From assembly GCA_041617635.1 (NCBI GenBank), contig JBFJOO010000012.1:1-64000 (forward strand): a stretch of 64,000 nucleotides of DNA, given 5' to 3'. Source of the stretch: JAABRB01 sp041617635 (GTDB taxonomy: Bacteria; Pseudomonadota; Gammaproteobacteria; Burkholderiales; SG8-39). The notes beneath the pieces are model-generated. The model saw only the letters and a program-made list of their open reading frames with translations, had not been told where the DNA came from and ran no database searches. A program made the position numbers and the translations under genes. Positions 17,370 to 25,922 of the stretch are shown here, one piece after another (positions within the stretch are counted from its first letter, which is position 1; each line of letters begins with the position of its first letter).

Positions 17370-18320
17370 ATGGCTTCGGGCGGACTGGCAGTCGTGGCGA
17401 TCGGGGGCAATGCGCTGATCCGCGATCAGGGGCACGAGTCGATCCCCGACCAGTACGAGATGGTGCAGCGGTTGGCCGCGGACATCGCCGGCATGATCGA
17501 GGCCGGCTGGAACGTCGTCGTGACCCACGGCAACGGCCCGCAGGTCGGCTATATCCTGCGGCGCTCCGAGCTTTCGATCGCCGAGGTGCCGCCGGTGCCG
17601 ATGGACTACGCCGGCGCGGACATCCAGGGCGCAGTCGGGTACATGTTCGTCAAGGCGCTTGCCAACCAGTTCCGCCGGCGCGGCATCGACCGGCAGCCCG
17701 TGGCGATCGTCACCCAGACGGTCGTCGACCGGGATGACCCTGCATTCGCCGCACCCACCAAGCCGATCGGCTCGCACATGGACGAGGCGCGCGCGAAGCA
17801 GCTCGCCGCGCAATACGGATGGACCGTGCGCGAGGATGCCGGGCGCGGCTGGCGGCGCGTCGTCCCGTCGCCGCACCCGCAGCGGATCGTGGAAACCGAC
17901 GTCATCCGCGAGCTCGCGCACGCGGGGCGAATCGTGGTCGCGTGCGGCGGCGGCGGCATTCCCGTGATCGAGGACCAGGACGGCGATCGCCACGGCGTCG
18001 AGGCGGTGATCGACAAGGATCTCGCATCGAGCCTCCTCGCCCGCGCGATGCGCGCCGACACGCTGATCCTGCCGACGGGCGTGGAGAAAGTGGCGCTCGA
18101 CTTCAACAAGCCGACGCAGCGCTGGATCGACCGGTTGACGCTCGCGGAGGCGAAGCGGCATCATGCCGAGGACCAGTTCGACAAGGGCAGCATGGGGCCG
18201 AAAGTGGCGGCGCTGATCGATTTCGTGGGGGGCGGCGGGCGGCTCGGGCTCATCACCGATCCGCCGAACGTGACGCGGGCGCTGCGCGGCGAGACGGGCA
18301 CGCGCGTCGTGCCCGACTGA
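17370..18320 (+). CDS. arcC: Carbamate kinase
   Basis: A 316-residue amino-acid kinase family enzyme, close to the usual length of about 310. It interconverts carbamoyl phosphate plus ADP with carbamate plus ATP and normally harvests ATP at the end of arginine, agmatine, allantoin or oxamate breakdown. Visible motifs are VVAIGGNALI, VVTHGNGPQVGY, KPIGSHM, RRVVPSPHPQRIVE, VACGGGGIPV and the late FDKGSMGPKV. No arginine deiminase or ornithine carbamoyltransferase gene is adjacent; the neighbours are amino-acid and nitrate/sulfonate-type ABC transporters and an allantoinase-like deacetylase. An in-frame ATG at 17352 is an alternative start. Confidence 0.93.
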   Translation: MASGGLAVVAIGGNALIRDQGHESIPDQYEMVQRLAADIAGMIEAGWNVVVTHGNGPQVGYILRRSELSIAEVPPVPMDYAGADIQGAVGYMFVKALANQFRRRGIDRQPVAIVTQTVVDRDDPAFAAPTKPIGSHMDEARAKQLAAQYGWTVREDAGRGWRRVVPSPHPQRIVETDVIRELAHAGRIVVACGGGGIPVIEDQDGDRHGVEAVIDKDLASSLLARAMRADTLILPTGVEKVALDFNKPTQRWIDRLTLAEAKRHHAEDQFDKGSMGPKVAALIDFVGGGGRLGLITDPPNVTRALRGETGTRVVPD

Positions 18321-18431
18321 CCGATCCTTGATGGCGGTGAGGCGCCCCAAGGCGCCCCACCGGGGTCCCGTGCCCGGGTCGAAAAGCAGTACCATGAGCG
18401 CCGCAGCACCCCAACAAAGAAGGAGGAGGCC

Positions 18432-19451
18432 ATGAGGATCACGATTCGCGTTGCAATCCGCTGTCTGCTCGCGGCGGCACTCGCCGCGCCGCTCGCGGCA
18501 TTTCCGCAGTCCGACGCGCTGCGCAAGCCGCTGCCCGCGCCGGTCAAGGTCAAGCAGGGCATGCTCAACGTCCCGGCGCTGTCACCGCTGTGGCTGTTGC
18601 CCGAGGAGGCGGCGAAGTACAACGTCCAGATCGAGATGGTGATGTTCCAGCGTTTCGCCGACGCACGCACGGCGCTCGTCTCCGGGGACATCCAGATCAC
18701 CGCGTTCGGGCCACAGGACATCTCGCTCGCCCTCGGACAGGGCGCGAAGAGCTTGGTCGGCGTCGCCGGCGTCGGCTCTGGCAACGACTGCCTGGTGGTG
18801 CGCAAGGGCGACGACATCAAGGACTGGAAATCGCTCGCCGGGAAGCGCATCGGCGTCGGCGCCGGCTCGATCTCGTGGCTGAAGTTCGCGGCCTCGGTGA
18901 AGGAGAACGGCCTCAACTACGGCGACCTCAAGATCGTGAACATCGTCGGCGGCGGCGCGAACTACTTGAAGGCGTTGCGCGGCAACGAAATCGACATGGC
19001 GGTGGTTTGGCAGCCGTCGTGCGCCCAGGCGATCGTCGAGGACTGGGGCGCCTATCCGACGATCGATCACAACCGCTCGAACACCGTCGGCGGGCTGATT
19101 TCGGTGCTGGCGGTGAACCGAGACTTCATGGAAAAGAACCCTGATGCCGTGCAACGCATGGTGGTCTCCTACGTCGACGCGCTGAAGATCGCGAGTGCCG
19201 ATACCAAGCGCTGGGCCAAGATTTATGCGGAGAAGGCCGGCCTGCCCATACCGGTGGCAGAGGAGTCGATCCGCATCACGCAGCTCGATCCGACGCTGCC
19301 GCTCGAGTCGATCAAGCGCATCTCGAAGTTCCTCTCCGACAACGGCGTGATCACGCGCGACGTCTCGGGCGAGATCGGGCAGCACTACACCTACGAGTTC
19401 CTGTCGAAGGCGACCGGCAAGTCGGCGGAGCAGCTCGGCATCAAGCAGTAA
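18432..19451 (+). CDS. ABC transporter substrate-binding protein (SsuA/TauA/NMT1-like)
   Basis: A 339-residue periplasmic protein of the nitrate/sulfonate/taurine/riboflavin-precursor binding family. A Sec signal covers about the first 25 residues (LLAAALAAPLAAFPQS). The body has LWLLPEEAAKYN, then a RFADARTALVSGDIQITAFG segment and IGVGAGSISWLKFAA, matching the family. The ATG follows AAGGAGGAGGCC. It is the first gene of a compact three-gene importer; the permease starts 22 bases downstream. The ligand is unknown; the neighbouring carbamate kinase and amidase point to a nitrogenous compound, which is inference. Confidence 0.9.
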   Translation: MRITIRVAIRCLLAAALAAPLAAFPQSDALRKPLPAPVKVKQGMLNVPALSPLWLLPEEAAKYNVQIEMVMFQRFADARTALVSGDIQITAFGPQDISLALGQGAKSLVGVAGVGSGNDCLVVRKGDDIKDWKSLAGKRIGVGAGSISWLKFAASVKENGLNYGDLKIVNIVGGGANYLKALRGNEIDMAVVWQPSCAQAIVEDWGAYPTIDHNRSNTVGGLISVLAVNRDFMEKNPDAVQRMVVSYVDALKIASADTKRWAKIYAEKAGLPIPVAEESIRITQLDPTLPLESIKRISKFLSDNGVITRDVSGEIGQHYTYEFLSKATGKSAEQLGIKQ

Positions 19452-19473
19452 TCGGCGAAGCGTCGGAGGCTCC

Positions 19474-20271
19474 ATGCCCAAGGTGCTACGCGCGCCGTGG
19501 TTCCTTTTGCTGCCGCTCGCGTTTCTCGCGCTATGGCATTTCGCCGTCGCCGAGCGCTGGGTGGTCGAGGGGATCATCCCGGCGCCGGCGCAGGTGGTCG
19601 ACTCCTGGTACACATGGATCTTCGGCAGCGCCCAGGCAACGCTCTCGCCGTACTCGGGGACGTGGTTCTCCAACGCCGGGTACTCGACACGGCGAGTCTT
19701 GCAGGGCTTCGGGCTCGCCGCGCTGATCGCAATCCCGCTCGGCCTGATGATCGGCTGGAACCGCCTGGTCGCGCGGCTAGTCGACCCGTCAATCCAGCTG
19801 TTCCGGCCGGTGCCGATCACCGCGTGGCTGCCGTTCGCCATCGCGGTGTTCGGCATCTACGACGCGAGCGCGCTGTTCCTGATCGGGCTCGGCGCCTTCT
19901 ACCCGGTGGTGGTGAACACGACTCACGGCGTGCGCGACACGAACCTGCTCCTGCTCCGCGCGGCGCGCATGATGGGGGCGCGGCCGGCGACAGTGCTCGG
20001 GAAAGTGGTGTTTCCCTCCGCGCTGCCCTCGATCTTCACCGGCCTGCGGCTCGGCATCGGAGTGGCCTGGACGGCGGTGATCGTCGCCGAGATGATCGCC
20101 GTGAAGTCCGGACTGGGCTATGTACTGTGGGACGCGTACTACGTCGGGCGCATGGACATCTGCGTCGCGACCATGTTCTCGGTCGGGCTGCTCGGCTACC
20201 TCTCGGATCGCGTCATCGTCGCCGCGTCGCACTTCGTGCTGCGCTGGCGCACGCTGGAGGCGCACGAGTGA
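19474..20271 (+). CDS. ABC transporter permease (SsuC/TauC-like)
   Basis: A 265-residue inner-membrane permease with about six hydrophobic segments. It has the PAPAQVVDSWYTWIFG motif near the N-terminus, LQGFGLAALIAIPLGLMIGW, FRPVPITAWLPFAIAVFGI and the ATPase-contact loop ARMMGARPATVLGKVVFPSA. Its TGA stop overlaps the GTG start of the ATPase gene, giving translational coupling. Confidence 0.9.
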   Translation: MPKVLRAPWFLLLPLAFLALWHFAVAERWVVEGIIPAPAQVVDSWYTWIFGSAQATLSPYSGTWFSNAGYSTRRVLQGFGLAALIAIPLGLMIGWNRLVARLVDPSIQLFRPVPITAWLPFAIAVFGIYDASALFLIGLGAFYPVVVNTTHGVRDTNLLLLRAARMMGARPATVLGKVVFPSALPSIFTGLRLGIGVAWTAVIVAEMIAVKSGLGYVLWDAYYVGRMDICVATMFSVGLLGYLSDRVIVAASHFVLRWRTLEAHE

Positions 20272-21065
20272 GCGGGACGCCGGCGATCGCGCTGGAGCGG
20301 GTGCGCAAGGAGTTCGTCAAGGGCGAGCGGAGCGTGCTCGCCGTCGAGGACGTCGACCTCGAGGTCGCGGACCGCGAGTTCACCGCGATACTCGGCCCGT
20401 CGGGCTGCGGCAAGTCGACGCTGCTCAACCTGGTGGCCGGGTTCGACCAGCCGACGAGCGGCCGGGTGCTTGCGGGCGGCGCGGTGGTCGACGAGCCATC
20501 GCCCGCGCGCGGCGTCGTGTTCCAGGAGCCGGCGCTCTTTCCCTGGCTCAGCGTGTTCGACAACGTGATATTCGGCCCGAAGACCCAGGGAAAACCGGCG
20601 GCCGAGTATCGCGCGAGCGCGGCGCAGATCATCGAGCAGGTGGGCTTGAGCGGCTTCGAGTCGCACTATCCGGCGGAGCTCTCGGGCGGCATGCGCCAGC
20701 GGGTCGGCATCGCGCGCGTCCTCATCATGCAGCCGCAGATCATGCTGATGGACGAGCCCTTCGGCAGCCTGGACGCGCAGACTCGCACGCTGATGCAGGA
20801 GCTGCTGCTCGAAGTCTGGGAGCGGCACCACCAGACGGTGCTCTTCATCACTCACGACATCGAGGAGGCGCTGCTCCTCGCCGACCGCGTGTGCGTGATG
20901 ACCGCGCGACCGGGGCGCATCAAGAAGACGATCCGGGTCGGCATCGGGCGGCCGCGCTCGATTGAGGTCACCACCTCCCCGGAGTTCAACCGGCTGCGCG
21001 CCGAGGTGTTCGCGCTCATCCGCGAAGAGAGCCAGCGGGCGGCCACCGAGAGCGCGCGCGCCTGA
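20268..21065 (+). CDS. ABC transporter ATP-binding protein (SsuB/TauB-like)
   Basis: A 265-residue ATPase starting at GTG in a GTGA overlap with the permease stop. Walker A is GPSGCGKST, the Q-loop is FQEPALFPW, the signature is LSGGMRQR, Walker B is IMLMDEPFGSLD and the switch His is in FITHDIEEALLLADR. It completes the importer encoded from 18432. A 7-bp inverted repeat covers its stop codon. Confidence 0.92.
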   Translation: MSGTPAIALERVRKEFVKGERSVLAVEDVDLEVADREFTAILGPSGCGKSTLLNLVAGFDQPTSGRVLAGGAVVDEPSPARGVVFQEPALFPWLSVFDNVIFGPKTQGKPAAEYRASAAQIIEQVGLSGFESHYPAELSGGMRQRVGIARVLIMQPQIMLMDEPFGSLDAQTRTLMQELLLEVWERHHQTVLFITHDIEEALLLADRVCVMTARPGRIKKTIRVGIGRPRSIEVTTSPEFNRLRAEVFALIREESQRAATESARA

Positions 21066-21077
21066 GCCGAGCTCAGG
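21061..21077. terminator. Terminator-like inverted repeat after the ABC operon
   Basis: CCTGAGC, loop CGA, GCTCAGG: a perfect 7-bp stem that includes the ATPase stop codon, between convergent genes. It has no T tract, so intrinsic termination is uncertain. Confidence 0.4.
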
Positions 21078-21096
21078 CATGCGGCCCGACCGCGCG

Positions 21097-21969
21097 TCAG
21101 GGCTGCGGCGCCTGCGTCACGAACCAGTCGGCGACCTGGCTCCCGGTCATGAAGCACACATCGGGGCGCGCCTGCAGGAAATCGATCATGCGCTCCATGT
21201 CGCCCCACCGGTGGGGAACGCCCATCAGGTGCGGGTGCAGGCCGATCGGGAGGATGCGCGTCTGGCGCTCGGCCTCGCGCGCGAAGCACTCGACGGTGCG
21301 CACGAGCCGCTTGTACATCTCGTCGGTCGACTGCTGCTGCACCGCATAGATCAGGCTGTCGTTCACTTCCAGGTTGTACGGCATGGCGATGATCGGGCCG
21401 TGCTTGGTCTTGAACCACACCGGCACATCCTCGATCACCCAGTCGTGGCAGTACTCGATGCCGCACGACTTCAATACGTCGAGCGTGTCCCACGTCTGGC
21501 GCAGTCCCGGCGAGAGCCAGCCGCGCGGCCGCTTGCCCGTGAAGCGCTCGATCTTGTCGAGCGACGCCTCGATGATCTCGCGCTCGTTCGTCGCAGCGGT
21601 CAACGTCTTCTGGTGCATCCCGTGCCCGACGAACTCCCAGCCCGCCTCGAGCATCGCCTGGGCCGCTTGCGGGTAGGCGTCGATAACGCCCGCGTTGAAG
21701 CTCGTGGCCACCGGCAGGCCCCGCTCGATGAAAAGCTCGAGCATGCGCGGCAGGCCGCACCGCATCCCGTAGTCCGCCCAGCTGAAGTTCGGCACGTCGG
21801 GGATCGTCTCCTTGCCATGCGGCGGCGTGATCAGCGTGCGCGGCATCGGGTCCTCGATGCGCCAGTGCTCGACGTTGACGACCAGAATGACGACGATCGG
21901 CTTGCCGCCCGGCGGCGCGAGCTTCGGCCGTGAGGTCGAGAACTGGTAATCGACGCGCGGATTCGACAT
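21097..21969 (-). CDS. Polysaccharide deacetylase (CE4-like) family protein
   Basis: A 290-residue NodB-fold protein of the same subgroup as the gene at 2250-3134. It shares the FSWADYGMRCGLPRMLELF region, a WEFVGHGMHQ metal-site motif, GWLSPGLRQTWDT and a late histidine in LPIGLHPHLMG. It lacks a signal peptide. PuuE-like allantoinases and similar cytoplasmic amide hydrolases belong to this subgroup. It lies 15 bases after the CoA-transferase stop in the same direction and is probably co-transcribed with the CoA-transferase and possibly the amidase. The order amidase, CoA-transferase, deacetylase suggests a catabolic unit acting on an amide-containing acid. Confidence 0.8.
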   Translation of the reverse strand: MSNPRVDYQFSTSRPKLAPPGGKPIVVILVVNVEHWRIEDPMPRTLITPPHGKETIPDVPNFSWADYGMRCGLPRMLELFIERGLPVATSFNAGVIDAYPQAAQAMLEAGWEFVGHGMHQKTLTAATNEREIIEASLDKIERFTGKRPRGWLSPGLRQTWDTLDVLKSCGIEYCHDWVIEDVPVWFKTKHGPIIAMPYNLEVNDSLIYAVQQQSTDEMYKRLVRTVECFAREAERQTRILPIGLHPHLMGVPHRWGDMERMIDFLQARPDVCFMTGSQVADWFVTQAPQP

Positions 21970-21984
21970 GGCTTCCCCTTTGTA

Positions 21985-23175
21985 TCAGATGACGTGGCGC
22001 TCGCGCAGCTCGGCCAGGGCTTCGGCCGTGTACCCGAGCTCCGCGAGGATCTCGTCGGTGTGCTCGCCGAGCTCCGGCGTCGCGTGCGCGATCGAGGCGG
22101 GGGTGCGCGAAAGCTTGACCACCTGGTTGACGATGCGGATCTCGCCCAGCTTCGGATGTTTCACCGCCGCCGCGGCGCCGAGATGCTGCACCTGCGGATC
22201 GGCGAACACCTCGTCCATGGTGTAGATCGGGCCCGAAGGGACGCCCGCGTCGTTCAGCAGCGCGCTCCATTCGGCCGTCGTTCGCGTCGCCAGGATCTGC
22301 CCGATCTCGGCGTTCAGCTGCGCGCGGTTCGCCGAGCGCGCCTTCTCGTCGGCGAACTCCGGGCGCGCCGTCCAGTCCTCCCGGCCGATCGCCTTGCAGA
22401 AGCGCTGGAAGATGACTCGCCCGGACGCACCGATGTTGAGATAGCCGTCCTGCGTCCGGTATGCGGAGGTCGGCATCGAGTGCGGATGATCGTTGCCGAC
22501 CTGTTGCGGGACGTCACCGGTCACGAGATACCGCGCAGCCTGGAAGTCCATGAGGCCGATCTGCGCCTGCAGCAGGTTCGACTGCACCCACTGCCCCTCG
22601 CCGGACGTCTCACGTTCGAGCAGCGCGGTGAGCACCCCGCACGCGGCGTAGAGGCCGGCCGCCAGGTCGGCGACCGCGGTGCCGGCGCGCATCGGGCCGC
22701 GGCCCGGCTCGCCGGTCACCATCATCAGCCCGCCCATACCTTGCGCGATCTGGTCGAAGCCCGGGCGGTCGCCGTACGGCCCGTCCTGTCCGAATCCCGA
22801 GATCGACGCGAGCACGATGCGCCGGTTGACGCGCTTCAGCGCCGCGTAATCGATCCCGAGCCGCACCTTGACGTCCGGCCGGAAGTTCTCGACCACCACG
22901 TCGGCGCGCGCGACGAGCTTCATGAAAATCTCGTGGCCCTCCGGCGCCTTGATGTTGAGCGTCATCGCGCGCTTGTTGCGATGCAGGTTCTGCATGTCGA
23001 ACCCGTGCCGCGGCCCGCTCATCGTGTCGACCTCGACCGACGGCGGCAGCTCGATCTTGATCACGTCGGCACCGAAATCGGCGAGCTGCTTGACGCAAGT
23101 CGGTCCCGCGCGCACCCGGGTGAGGTCGAGCACGCGGAAGCGCGCAAGCGCTTTGGAAGCGGGTACGTGCGGCAT
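21985..23175 (-). CDS. CaiB/BaiF family III CoA-transferase
   Basis: A 396-residue formyl-CoA transferase/CaiB family enzyme, which moves CoA between carboxylic acids. It shows FRVLDLTRVRAGPTCVKQLA, LADFGADVIKIE, DVVVENFRPDV, and Asp141 in RPGFDQIAQGMGGLM at the position of the catalytic aspartate of the family. The C-terminal part has GVPSGPIYTMDEVFADPQ, the usual family ending region. It sits between an amidase gene (31-base gap) and the CE4-type gene on the same strand, and an acyl-CoA dehydrogenase gene is nearby on the other strand. Together these suggest CoA activation and oxidation of an acid; which acid is unknown. Confidence 0.92.
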   Translation of the reverse strand: MPHVPASKALARFRVLDLTRVRAGPTCVKQLADFGADVIKIELPPSVEVDTMSGPRHGFDMQNLHRNKRAMTLNIKAPEGHEIFMKLVARADVVVENFRPDVKVRLGIDYAALKRVNRRIVLASISGFGQDGPYGDRPGFDQIAQGMGGLMMVTGEPGRGPMRAGTAVADLAAGLYAACGVLTALLERETSGEGQWVQSNLLQAQIGLMDFQAARYLVTGDVPQQVGNDHPHSMPTSAYRTQDGYLNIGASGRVIFQRFCKAIGREDWTARPEFADEKARSANRAQLNAEIGQILATRTTAEWSALLNDAGVPSGPIYTMDEVFADPQVQHLGAAAAVKHPKLGEIRIVNQVVKLSRTPASIAHATPELGEHTDEILAELGYTAEALAELRERHVI

Positions 23176-23205
23176 GGGCGGATTGGGGACGGTGAGGGCT
23201 AGAGA

Positions 23206-24489
23206 TTAACCCACGGTCGCGGCGACGCCGAGCAGCAAGGTGTCCCGCCCCGGCCCCGCGACCAGCTGTGCGCCGGCGGGGAGCCCCTCGATCGCCGGGC
23301 CGGCCGGGATGCTGATAGCCGGTAGCCCGGCGATGCTCGCCGGCGCAGTGAGGTCCGCCTGGCTCTGTTGCCCTGCGGTGCCGAACGGAAAGGCTACCTG
23401 GGGGGTCGTAGGGAGCAGCAGTACGTCGCATTGCGCGAGCCACGCGAGGACGGCGCTCCGCGCGCGCTCGATCTGCTCCCTGGCCCGGCCGACCCGTTCC
23501 GCGCTTGCCCGCCGCCCGAACTCGAGCGCGTCGCGGAGGGCAGCGGTTATATCTGAGGCGCGATCATCGAGCAGCGCGCCGTGCACCTGTGCACCCTCGA
23601 TCTCGGTGACGAGGAACGCAGCGCGGCGCGCCCCTGGCCAATCAAACGTGCCGGCATCGAGCTCGACAATGCGTTGCCCTGCGCGGACCAGCGCATGGGT
23701 CGTGCCTTCGACCGCCGCGAGAATCGCGTCGGGCACATGAGGCGCCAGACCGCGCAGCACGCCGATCGACGCGCGCGGCGCGGGCTCCGCTCGGATCGAA
23801 TCGGACAGCGCCATCGCAACGCAGGCGGCGTCGGCGACGGACCGGGCGAGCACGCCGACCCGATCAAACGACGGCGCGAGCGGCAGCACCCCGGTCGCGT
23901 CGATGCGCCCCGCGCTCGGCAAGAATCCGACGATCCCGCAGTACGAAGCGGGGATGCGCACCGAGCCCAGCGTATCGGTCCCGAGCGCCGCGGCACAGAG
24001 TCCGGCGGCCACCGCCGCCGCAGAACCGCTGCTCGACCCACCGGCCGTGCGACCATGCGCCCGGGGATTGTGGCAGCGACCGAAAACGGCGTTGTCGCCA
24101 AGCGCGCTGAGCGCCGCCTCGTCCATCAGGGTCTTGCCGAGAAAGACCGCGCCCTGCTCGCGCAGGCGGACGATGCAGGCCGCGTCGCGCTGCGCGATGC
24201 GCGCCTTGAGGGCACCGATGCCGGCAGCCGTAGGCAAGCCGGCGACGTCGATATTGTCCTTTACGCCGAGCGCAACCCCGTCGAGCGGCCCACGGACTGC
24301 CGCGTCGCGGCAGCGCGCATCCGACTCGCGCGCGGCCACACGCGCGCCACCCGCGTCGACGCGGACGAAAGCGTTCAACCTCGGATTCAGAGCCTCGATC
24401 TCGCGCAGGGACGACTCGACGAAGCCCACCGCCGACGCTTCACCGCGGCTGCGGCGCGCTTGAAAATCCTCGATCTCTCGGTGTGGCAT
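23206..24489 (-). CDS. Amidase (amidase signature family)
   Basis: A 427-residue amidase-signature enzyme. The Ser-cisSer-Lys set is visible: Lys77 in ALGVKDNID, the Ser-rich loop TAGGSSSGSAAAVAAG around residues 152-154, and the nucleophile Ser176 in GTDTLGSVRIPASYCG. The usual GG before the nucleophile is LG here. It hydrolyses an amide to acid and ammonia. The start is the ATG at MPHREIE; an ATG eight codons upstream is also possible, and neither has a good ribosome binding site. It is divergent from the acyl-CoA dehydrogenase and is first in an amidase, CoA-transferase, deacetylase run. Confidence 0.88.
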   Translation of the reverse strand: MPHREIEDFQARRSRGEASAVGFVESSLREIEALNPRLNAFVRVDAGGARVAARESDARCRDAAVRGPLDGVALGVKDNIDVAGLPTAAGIGALKARIAQRDAACIVRLREQGAVFLGKTLMDEAALSALGDNAVFGRCHNPRAHGRTAGGSSSGSAAAVAAGLCAAALGTDTLGSVRIPASYCGIVGFLPSAGRIDATGVLPLAPSFDRVGVLARSVADAACVAMALSDSIRAEPAPRASIGVLRGLAPHVPDAILAAVEGTTHALVRAGQRIVELDAGTFDWPGARRAAFLVTEIEGAQVHGALLDDRASDITAALRDALEFGRRASAERVGRAREQIERARSAVLAWLAQCDVLLLPTTPQVAFPFGTAGQQSQADLTAPASIAGLPAISIPAGPAIEGLPAGAQLVAGPGRDTLLLGVAATVG

Positions 24490-24610
24490 CGCAGCGGCAT
24501 CATACCCGGCCATCCCGAATGTATGCGTCCGCGTCGTGCCATGATTGATGCTCAATGGGCGGTCCGACGCGGGTGCGCCGCCCATCCCCATGGGTGCAGC
24601 GGAGGCAGAC

Positions 24611-25855
24611 ATGATGGAGATGATCGATCGCGGGCTTTCCGAGGAGCAGCGGCTGATGCGCGAGAGTTGCCGTGCTTTCGTCGACGACTTCGTCAGCCCC
24701 TTCATCCGGCGCGAGTGGCAGCGCGAGTGGGTCATGGACCCCGACGACCGGCTGCCGCGCAGCATTCTCGAGGCCGCCGATCGGATCGGCATCCGGACCC
24801 TCGGGGTGCCCGAGGAGTACGGCGGCATGCAGCTCGATTCCGCCAGCGAGGTGCAAACTTTCTCGCTCATCTCCGAGGAAATCGCGCGCGGCGATTCCGG
24901 CCTTGCCGACAAACTCGTACAGAACTGGAAGGTGTCGGTGCTGCTGCGCAACCTGGCGCCCCCTCACCTCCAGAGGCGCTGGTTCACCCGAATTGTCGAG
25001 GACCCGGGATTCCTGCTCGCACACTGCCTCACCGAGCCGCGCGGCGCGTCGGATCGCTGGCTCCCCTACAACGTGCCCGAGGCGGCGATGCACACCAAGG
25101 CGGTCCTCAAGGACGGCGAGTGGGTGATCAACGGGCGCAAGCAGTTCATCAGCAACGGATACGACGCAGGCCTTTTCGTCGTCTACGCCAACACGAAACC
25201 GGGGGTCGGCATGCTGCAGGGCACGTCGAGCTTCATCGTTCCGCGCGATGCGCCCGGCCTCACCGTCGCCCGCTGCAACGAGACCATGGGGTGTCGCTTC
25301 ATGAACAACGGCGAGCTCGTGTTCGAGGACTGCCGGGTTCCCGCGGACCACCTGCTGGTCGAGAACGATGCGCTCGGCAAGGCGGGGATCTACTTTCGTC
25401 CAGGCAAGATCATCCAGGCGTCCAAGAATCTGGGGGTCGGGATGGCCGCGTTCGAGCGCACCGCCGACTACGTGCAGCACTACGTCCAGGGTGGGCGGAT
25501 CCTGATCAAGCACCAGGCGGTTGCGCTGCGGCTTGCCGAGATGGCGACGAAGCTTGCTGCCGTGCGCGCACTGCTCCGGGAGGCCGCGCGCGCCGTCGAC
25601 GATGGCGCCTCCGACGCCGACCCGCTTTGCAACATGGTCAAGCTCTTCGCTTCCGAAGAAGTCTTCAAGGTCTGCACGCATGCCATGGAGCTCCACGGCG
25701 GTAACGGCGTGATGCTCGACTTCGGCGTGGAGAAGCTCGTCCGCGATGCGGCGATCTTCCTGCACATGGACGCGACGACCGACATCTCGCGCCTCAAGAT
25801 CGTGAAGGCGCTGTTCCCGCACTCGGCCGGCGCGTACGCCGGAACGGAGGGCTGA
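24611..25855 (+). CDS. Acyl-CoA dehydrogenase family protein
   Basis: A 414-residue FAD enzyme of the acyl-CoA dehydrogenase family. N-terminal helical part LSEEQRLMRESCRAFVDDFV, middle-domain FAD/substrate motif LAHCLTEPRGASDRW followed by GEWVINGRKQFISNG, and C-terminal HGGNGVMLDFGVEKLVRDA with a threonine-rich ATTDISRLKI in place of the common GTxEIxR motif. The start is the ATG after GGAGGCAGAC. It is transcribed away from the amidase gene across a short shared promoter region, so the two units may be co-regulated. The acyl substrate is unknown. Confidence 0.9.
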   Translation: MMEMIDRGLSEEQRLMRESCRAFVDDFVSPFIRREWQREWVMDPDDRLPRSILEAADRIGIRTLGVPEEYGGMQLDSASEVQTFSLISEEIARGDSGLADKLVQNWKVSVLLRNLAPPHLQRRWFTRIVEDPGFLLAHCLTEPRGASDRWLPYNVPEAAMHTKAVLKDGEWVINGRKQFISNGYDAGLFVVYANTKPGVGMLQGTSSFIVPRDAPGLTVARCNETMGCRFMNNGELVFEDCRVPADHLLVENDALGKAGIYFRPGKIIQASKNLGVGMAAFERTADYVQHYVQGGRILIKHQAVALRLAEMATKLAAVRALLREAARAVDDGASDADPLCNMVKLFASEEVFKVCTHAMELHGGNGVMLDFGVEKLVRDAAIFLHMDATTDISRLKIVKALFPHSAGAYAGTEG

Positions 25856-25922
25856 GCCGGGCACGCCTTTCTAGACCGAAAGACGCATTGCAGCGGGCGA
25901 ATCGAACCGCTACGCTGCGATC

